From: Halomarina ordinaria
Lineage (GTDB): Archaea > Halobacteriota > Halobacteria > Halobacteriales > Haloarculaceae
Direction: 5' to 3'
Assembly (NCBI RefSeq): GCF_030553305.1
Contig: NZ_JARRAH010000004.1
Span: forward strand, 1 to 64,000
Length of the DNA stretch: 64,000 nucleotides
The notes beneath the pieces were generated by a model. It saw only the letters and a list, made by a program, of their open reading frames with translations. It was not told the origin of the DNA and ran no database searches. Of this stretch, positions 58,889 through 64,000 are shown in pieces. Positions within the stretch are counted from its first letter, which is position 1. Each line of letters starts with the position of its first letter. Made by a program: the position numbers and the translations under genes.

Positions 58889-61088
58889 CGCCGTCACCTC
58901 CCGCTGCGCCACCATCAGTCTCTGCTGGCGTCTGCTCAGGTGGGCGTTGTCCGTTGTCGGTCGCTCGGCTTTCAATATCGTCTTGGAACGCCTGCACCTC
59001 CGCGTCCACAGCATTCTCACCAGTCCCCGGGAGTGAGTCTCGCCGTTGCTCGGTTGGCTCGAAGTCGATGACCTGCTTCTCCTTGGGCATCGCTTTGACC
59101 TGAATGCCGCGCCACTCGCCGTCGACGCCCACGAGGGCCTCGGAGAAACCGGCGTCCTCGTTGCCAGGAACGGCGTCCTGAACGAACCGCATCTGCGCGT
59201 AGTTCAGCCCGAACTCGTCGGCCCACTCTTCGTCCATCCCGTCGAGGCGGTGGAACTGTTTGACCGCACACTGATCCAGGATCGCCTCAGATTCGGCGTG
59301 CTCGAAGAACTCGTCGACGGTTTGCGTGACCAGCCGGATCGAGAGGTCGTGGTGTCGGTGGTGGCGGAATACCGTTTCGAGGAACGCCAGGCTTGCGGCG
59401 TCCTGCATGATGTAGCGCGCCTCGTCGATGTAGAACACGACCTCCTTGTCCGAGACTTTCGCCCGCTCGTACACCAGCGAGATGAGTAGCTGCATCGTCA
59501 GCGCCGTGCTGCTGTCGACGCTGCCCTCCTGCTGGGCGAGGTCGAGGTAGATGACCTTCTCGTCCCGGATGTCGAAGTCAGATTCTTGGCCCAGGTTGGC
59601 GTGGCGACCGTCGTCCTCGAAGGGGCGGAGCTGGTCGAGGAGCCACGTCGCGTCCTCCTTGATCTTCCTGGCCTCCTCGTCGGACCGGACGACGAACTCC
59701 TCGGGGTCGTTGACCATCTCCTCGAAGACGTCCATCATATCCTGAATCGTCGGGCTCGGATTGTCGTGCGTCGAGATGTCATCGGTGATCCCGTTTCGCT
59801 TGTACGCCCGCTTGAGCCCGAGTTCTAGCGTCGTCCGGCGGTCGCCCAGCGAGATGCCGCGGAGCGCGAAGAAGTTCGTCAGGAAGCTCATCGCGTCGTC
59901 GAGCTTCTCGTTGAACGGGCTGGCGTCCTCGCCCATCGCCCGCTGGACGTGCTCGGGCGTCTCCCGAATCTCCAAGGGGTTCAAGCCGAGCGTCCCGCCG
60001 ACCGTGATGCGTTTGGCGTCGAGGGCTTCGGCGACGCCGGCCCAGTTGTTCAGCGGCTCGAGGATGATGCCGATACGGTCCTTGCTCTGCTCGATGGAGC
60101 GGATGAAGTTCTGCTTGGAGCTGAACGACTTCCCCGAGCCGGTGTCGCCGACGGTGAACATCGCGTACCCGTTGTCCCGAGCGAACGGGTCGATGACCAC
60201 CGGACTCTGGTTGTCCTTGTGAATCCCGAACTCGACGCCACCCTCCTCGAGGATCGTTGCGTTGTGCGGCGAGGAGAGCAACGCACCGACGGCGCCGCCG
60301 AGCGCAATCGACGTCCGCCCGAACTCGTTGTCGCCGATGGGCGCGGCTGACTGAAGGGCGAGATCCTGCCGACAGATCGCCGTCTTCGGCGTGAGGTTCG
60401 CCGGGTCGTCACGGAGCGCGCTCTTGACCTTCTGGACGGCGTCCCTGAGGTCCTCCTTCTCGTCGGCCCGGACAGTGATGAACATCCCCTGGTCGAAGAC
60501 GTTCGCGCCGTTCTCGACGGCCTTGTACGTCGCTGCGGCCTCGTTGGCACGTTCCTGCAGGTAGGCACTCCGCACGCTCTGTTCAAGGTCAGCGTCGACC
60601 TGGAGGTCGTCAGCGATATCCTGCAGTTCGTTCCGCGCCCGCTCCTGGTTCTTCGGCGTGATGTGGGCTGTCAGATCGAACTGCACGTCCGTCATCTCGA
60701 AGAGCTCGGAGAGGTAGCCGTCGTTGGGGTAGTCCGGGTAGTCAGCGATGTACAGCGTCGTCGTCCACTGCTCGCCGACCCGTGCCGCGCGCGTCTCCCA
60801 TTCGATCGCCGCCGGCGCGGTTACCGTCTTGTGTGACTCGGCGATGTCGTCGAGAAGCTGGCGTTCGGCCGCGCCCTGTTCGATGGTCTCCTCGTCGAGC
60901 AGATCCGAGAACTCGACCTCTTCCTCGTCGTCTTCGGTGTACCAGTCCCAGAGGAGTTTCCCGCCGATCCCGACCAGTACCGCGAGCAGGATGTAGAGAG
61001 CCGCACCTTCCGCTGAGGTTGGGTTCGTGAGCCACTCCGTGAGCTGGCCGACGGCTCCGCTGTCCGTCTGGAGGACGAGGTTACGCAT
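58881..61088 (-). CDS. virB4: VirB4-like conjugation ATPase
   Basis: 735 residues from ATG 61088; GGAGG nine bases upstream and an ATGCGTAA overlap with the previous stop (8 bp) mirror the next junction. A transmembrane helix near 26-45 (AALYILLAVLVGIGGKLLW) precedes the P-loop domain: Walker A VGDTGSGKS near 316, Walker B VVFYIDEARYIM near 554, and RLVTQTVDEFF near 595. VirB4 powers assembly of the type IV secretion channel. The C-terminal ~70 residues are acidic and disordered. Identification firm. Confidence 0.9.
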   Translation of the reverse strand: MRNLVLQTDSGAVGQLTEWLTNPTSAEGAALYILLAVLVGIGGKLLWDWYTEDDEEEVEFSDLLDEETIEQGAAERQLLDDIAESHKTVTAPAAIEWETRAARVGEQWTTTLYIADYPDYPNDGYLSELFEMTDVQFDLTAHITPKNQERARNELQDIADDLQVDADLEQSVRSAYLQERANEAAATYKAVENGANVFDQGMFITVRADEKEDLRDAVQKVKSALRDDPANLTPKTAICRQDLALQSAAPIGDNEFGRTSIALGGAVGALLSSPHNATILEEGGVEFGIHKDNQSPVVIDPFARDNGYAMFTVGDTGSGKSFSSKQNFIRSIEQSKDRIGIILEPLNNWAGVAEALDAKRITVGGTLGLNPLEIRETPEHVQRAMGEDASPFNEKLDDAMSFLTNFFALRGISLGDRRTTLELGLKRAYKRNGITDDISTHDNPSPTIQDMMDVFEEMVNDPEEFVVRSDEEARKIKEDATWLLDQLRPFEDDGRHANLGQESDFDIRDEKVIYLDLAQQEGSVDSSTALTMQLLISLVYERAKVSDKEVVFYIDEARYIMQDAASLAFLETVFRHHRHHDLSIRLVTQTVDEFFEHAESEAILDQCAVKQFHRLDGMDEEWADEFGLNYAQMRFVQDAVPGNEDAGFSEALVGVDGEWRGIQVKAMPKEKQVIDFEPTEQRRDSLPGTGENAVDAEVQAFQDDIESRATDNGQRPPEQTPAETDGGAAGGDGDA

Positions 61089-62202
61089 CGTGGTCATCCT
61101 CCCGGCGCGAATGGCCGATGATGGGTTGTTCGCGAACGACGCTCTCTGCGTCGTCGTACTCGTGTTCGCGGCCGTTCCAGAAGTCCATATTCAACACGAA
61201 GAGTTCGACCGTGCTGAGCCGGCGTGCGGACCAGCCCGACGCCTGCTGGATGAACTCCGAGCGCACGTCGTTGACCCGGCTATCCAGCTTCTCGAACATC
61301 TGTGCGCGGCGCTCGACGTCGGTGAGGTCCTCACGGCGGGTCACGAACGGGTTGAACAGGAACCCGATGACGGGGAACTGCGTCAGCTTCTCGGCCGGCG
61401 TCCCCTCGTCGCGGAACCGGTCGTAGACTTCCAGTGGGGTGACCTCGACGCCGATGTAGTACCGCACCTGCTGGATGCCCCGTTCGCGCATCTCCTTCGG
61501 CCGCGTCTCCCGATACTCTTCGAGGAGTTCCCGGAAGATCGGGTTTTCTTTGACGTCCTCGTCGTTCAGGCGGTCTTCGATGTTCTCCGTAATCTGTTCG
61601 ACCGGGAACGAGCGGGTCGTCGCGTGGAGTTTGAGCTTCGAGTCCAGTTCCTTGTTGGCGAACTCCTCGCCGGCGTCCTGGAGCTGTGCCCAGTCGTCGG
61701 ACATCGCGAAGTCCATGTTGCCGGGGTCGATCTCGATGAACGCCTCCATCGTGCCGTCCGCGCGCTGGATCGCGCCAGCGCCCGGCCACGCCCGTTCGAT
61801 GTTCGTGAGGTCTTGCGTCCGCTCGTCGGGCTTGAACGGTGTGTAGTTCGCGAGCCCGCCCTCGTTGCGCTCTGTCTCGTTGGTACTACTGTCGGCCTCC
61901 TCCGGAGCACTGAACGTGATCTGGGGGCGCTTGACGTAGCGATAGACGTCTTTCGTCCACGTCCACGCATTCAGGTGGTCGGGCGAGACGTAGACGATCG
62001 CGACGCCGAACCCGAAGCCACCTGCGACGAACGGTAGAGCGAGTGATTCGATGCCGGTTAGGCCAGCGATGAACAGGCCGACGGTTGGGAAGGCGATCAG
62101 GACGCCCACGTCACCTTCCTCGATGTTGAGGTAGGGGATGCGGCTCTCCTCACCGAACTGGTCCATGATGCGCCGTGCGGCTGCGTCTTCGTCGATGGAC
62201 AT
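61081..62202 (-). CDS. Conjugation-associated membrane protein
   Basis: 373 residues. Two adjacent hydrophobic segments near 30-75 (VGVLIAFPTVGLFIAGLTGI and LALPFVAGGFGFGVAIVYV) then a soluble domain of about 300 residues with YYIGVEVTPLEVYDRF. The PrgI/VirB3-like fusion layout (two TMs before a VirB4-like gene) is suggested by position. It overlaps virB4 by 8 bp. Exact family not named. Confidence 0.72.
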   Translation of the reverse strand: MSIDEDAAARRIMDQFGEESRIPYLNIEEGDVGVLIAFPTVGLFIAGLTGIESLALPFVAGGFGFGVAIVYVSPDHLNAWTWTKDVYRYVKRPQITFSAPEEADSSTNETERNEGGLANYTPFKPDERTQDLTNIERAWPGAGAIQRADGTMEAFIEIDPGNMDFAMSDDWAQLQDAGEEFANKELDSKLKLHATTRSFPVEQITENIEDRLNDEDVKENPIFRELLEEYRETRPKEMRERGIQQVRYYIGVEVTPLEVYDRFRDEGTPAEKLTQFPVIGFLFNPFVTRREDLTDVERRAQMFEKLDSRVNDVRSEFIQQASGWSARRLSTVELFVLNMDFWNGREHEYDDAESVVREQPIIGHSRREDDHDA

Positions 62203-62208
62203 GGATTG

Positions 62209-63270
62209 TTAGTAACCTCCAGGGTCGTTCTCGGTCCGCCGGTAGGACGGCGTCCCGCTGTCATCGTCACTATTCGCGCCTCGTGCTGCCGCCTTCTGGG
62301 CGACAGCGTGTCCCGCAGCGGCTTTCGGTCCCCAGCGGGCCGCGGTCGTCGCGACGCCGGCACCGCCGACGTAGGCCCCGGCAGCAACGCCGCCGATAAG
62401 GGCTGCTCCCTTGGTTGCACCGCCGAGGACTTTCGCCGTTAGCGGGGTCGCGTATTTGAACGTCTTCCACGTGACATATAGCGCAACGAGCGGAAGTGAA
62501 GATGCGACGAGATACTTGAGGAACGCTGTTTCCGGCGTCAAAGCCCCTCCAGAGTAGAGTAAATCGTACCCCTTGAGAACTATCGCTGCAGGCAGGGGAA
62601 GGATGGCCATTGGGACGAACCGTTTGCTGAACCCCATCGCGACATCAGAGAGGACAGGGATATTGCCATACGCGACGGCGAATGCGATGGGCATCCCATA
62701 CAGGTAGACGTAGAGGAGAATCTGCCGGATGTAGAACAGCGCTTCCAGTGCCCACATCGAGATTCCGCCGATAAGAGCAAAGAGGAGACCAAGACCGGGA
62801 TTGGTAATTGACCCCGTTATGAACTGCAACATAGCAGAGGCCAGCGAGGACAGCTCCGGCATCAGCGCTATTGTGAACCCGTCGACAAGGTAGAGAGCGA
62901 GCGCTCCGATCCAGTACCACGTAATGATCAGGAACGCACCGACCCAGGCAGTCTTCTTGGTCTTCCGAGCCTCGTATGCACTCCCGATATTGAAGATACG
63001 GATGGTGTGCCGTCCCTGAACGCTCATCACAAGGAGCAGCAGAGAGATCAACATTATCTCGCCGCCGATGAGCCCTTCTTGGATTGCTGGCCAAGGGGCG
63101 TTACTTGGTTCTCCGAAAATGAAGGCCCCGTCGGTCTGGGGAGTTGGAGTGCCAAACATCTCTTCGGTCAGCGTCTGATACCCCGACCGAAGCCCGTCCA
63201 TGAACAGACCGATGAACCAATCGACGACGTCTTTGAACCCCTCGAGAACGACGTCTATCAGGTCCACCAT
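62209..63270 (-). CDS. VirB6/TrbL-like polytopic membrane protein
   Basis: 353 residues from ATG 63270, two bp after the upstream stop. At least six hydrophobic helices, for example IMLISLLLLVMSV, WVGAFLIITWYWIGALALYLV, GLGLLFALIGGISMW and FVPMAILPLPAAIVL. The Ala/Gly-rich C terminus (GAALIGGVAAGAYVGGAGVA) and basic-acidic end are typical of VirB6-like channel proteins. It lies six bp before the next gene. Role: inner channel of the transfer apparatus. Confidence 0.78.
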   Translation of the reverse strand: MVDLIDVVLEGFKDVVDWFIGLFMDGLRSGYQTLTEEMFGTPTPQTDGAFIFGEPSNAPWPAIQEGLIGGEIMLISLLLLVMSVQGRHTIRIFNIGSAYEARKTKKTAWVGAFLIITWYWIGALALYLVDGFTIALMPELSSLASAMLQFITGSITNPGLGLLFALIGGISMWALEALFYIRQILLYVYLYGMPIAFAVAYGNIPVLSDVAMGFSKRFVPMAILPLPAAIVLKGYDLLYSGGALTPETAFLKYLVASSLPLVALYVTWKTFKYATPLTAKVLGGATKGAALIGGVAAGAYVGGAGVATTAARWGPKAAAGHAVAQKAAARGANSDDDSGTPSYRRTENDPGGY

Positions 63271-63272
63271 CG

Positions 63273-64000
63273 TTAGGCCTCCGTGATTGAAACCTCGCAA
63301 TCACTCATCTCCGTGGATCCGGAGTACTGTACATCGAAGGTCTTGGATACCTGGTCGCCGCCAACTTGAGTTCGGACTGTGACGGTGAACTGGCCGCTGT
63401 TTCCGTCCGGGGAGCATCCCATCCCCTCTTCAGATTCGGAACCAAACGGGAACGAACTACTGAACAGGTCGGTAGTTTCTCCCGGTGAGATCACCACCTG
63501 CTCGGTTTCATACATCCCGCTACCTCGGGGATCTTCGACAGGGTTTGGTACATCACCGGTGAAAATTAACTCAACAACCGCTTCTGGTCCGCTTCCGGTG
63601 TTTTCGACGGTGACGTACGCTTCCCCGTTCTTTAGCCGATCCGTCTCAGTATCTCCGTAGACTTCGTCCCACGACTTCTCCGGGTTATTCCGGTAAAGAC
63701 CAACATCTTGAATTCCAATTTCCGGCTGAATCAGTGAGGAACTCTCAGCTATCGTTTCTTCACCGCTGAGAGCCACGACAGTATACTCTCCAGGCTCGTA
63801 AGAAGTTCCGATCTCGAAAGAGACCTGTTGTGACCCAGCAGCAGTTTCTTGTTGACCGAACAGCTCCCCATTCGGCTGGACGAGGTTGATCTGATCGACT
63901 CCCTCCTCTGACGTGTATTCAATGACGAGTTCTGTCCCCTCTACGGTGACTTGCTGGATGATTCCCTCTTCATCAGACGGGGTTGAGTTCCCGCTACCCG
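63273..64000 (-). CDS. Secreted or surface protein, 5' end outside window
   Basis: 242 codons are visible and the frame remains open at the right edge; the apparent GTG at 63776 is internal. At the window edge the translation begins GSGNSTPSDEEG, like the Ser/Thr/Asp linkers that follow lipoboxes in haloarchaeal exported proteins. Two Ig-like or CARDB-like beta domains seem present (VTVEGTELVIEYTSEEG; NGEAYVTVENTGSGPEAVVELIFTG). Two late cysteines (GMGCSPDG and SDCEVSI) may form a disulfide. It heads or joins the conjugation operon, so it may be an adhesin or pilus partner. Confidence 0.7.
   Translation of the reverse strand, partial: GSGNSTPSDEEGIIQQVTVEGTELVIEYTSEEGVDQINLVQPNGELFGQQETAAGSQQVSFEIGTSYEPGEYTVVALSGEETIAESSSLIQPEIGIQDVGLYRNNPEKSWDEVYGDTETDRLKNGEAYVTVENTGSGPEAVVELIFTGDVPNPVEDPRGSGMYETEQVVISPGETTDLFSSSFPFGSESEEGMGCSPDGNSGQFTVTVRTQVGGDQVSKTFDVQYSGSTEMSDCEVSITEA

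Overview
The window reads as part of a large haloarchaeal (class Halobacteria) replicon, most likely a conjugative megaplasmid or an integrated element. Evidence: acidic proteomes on both strands, an Orc1/Cdc6 initiator flanked by haloarchaeal-type origin boxes, a plasmid-borne TFB, a twin-arginine-type lipoprotein signal, small CPxCG zinc-finger proteins, and promoters placing the TATA box about 27 bp before the start codon. No rRNA, tRNA or CRISPR array was seen.

Layout. (1) 1-9.9 kb: a minus-strand set of a long NgAgo-like Argonaute with an intact DEDD site, a Cas4/Dna2-like nuclease-helicase and an Mre11-like phosphoesterase running off the left edge; an AAA ATPase lies divergently. (2) 10-21 kb: a tightly overlapping minus-strand operon: AbrB-like protein, DUF499 ATPase, DUF3780, DUF1156 DNA methylase and PLD/SNF2 helicase. 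The methylase is broken at a GA dinucleotide tract, which suggests phase variation or decay. (3) 21-23.4 kb: small unknown genes. (4) 23.4-26.2 kb: replication origin with orc1/cdc6. (5) 26.2-31 kb: toxin-antitoxin type cassettes (VapBC, AbiE-like) with winged-helix regulators. (6) 31-37.6 kb: ArdC-like antirestriction protein, DUF6884, a tandem GIY-YIG protein and a complete Hachiman (HamA-HamB) system. (7) 37.8-52.8 kb: a long minus-strand array of small plasmid-type genes, TFB, a LAGLIDADG endonuclease, an OB-fold protein and a second PIN toxin-antitoxin pair. (8) 53-64 kb: PrimPol-type primase, an iteron-bearing intergenic region, and a conjugation operon (VirD4-like and VirB4-like ATPases, membrane proteins, a secreted protein).

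Two non-coding families cut across the right two-thirds. One is a 41-42 bp palindromic element (TTAACCAACA, 21-22 bp, TGTTGGTTAA), in six copies at cassette borders. The other is an 18-member family of short hairpins directly before minus-strand genes, with changing but self-complementary stems and a purine-rich loop (about RGGGGYG), usually preceded in the sense strand by a T-rich tract. Neither occurs in the left defence block, which suggests that block has a separate origin.

Together the window combines replication, transfer, stable maintenance and at least three defence modules: Argonaute/end-processing, DUF499-methylase-helicase, and Hachiman.
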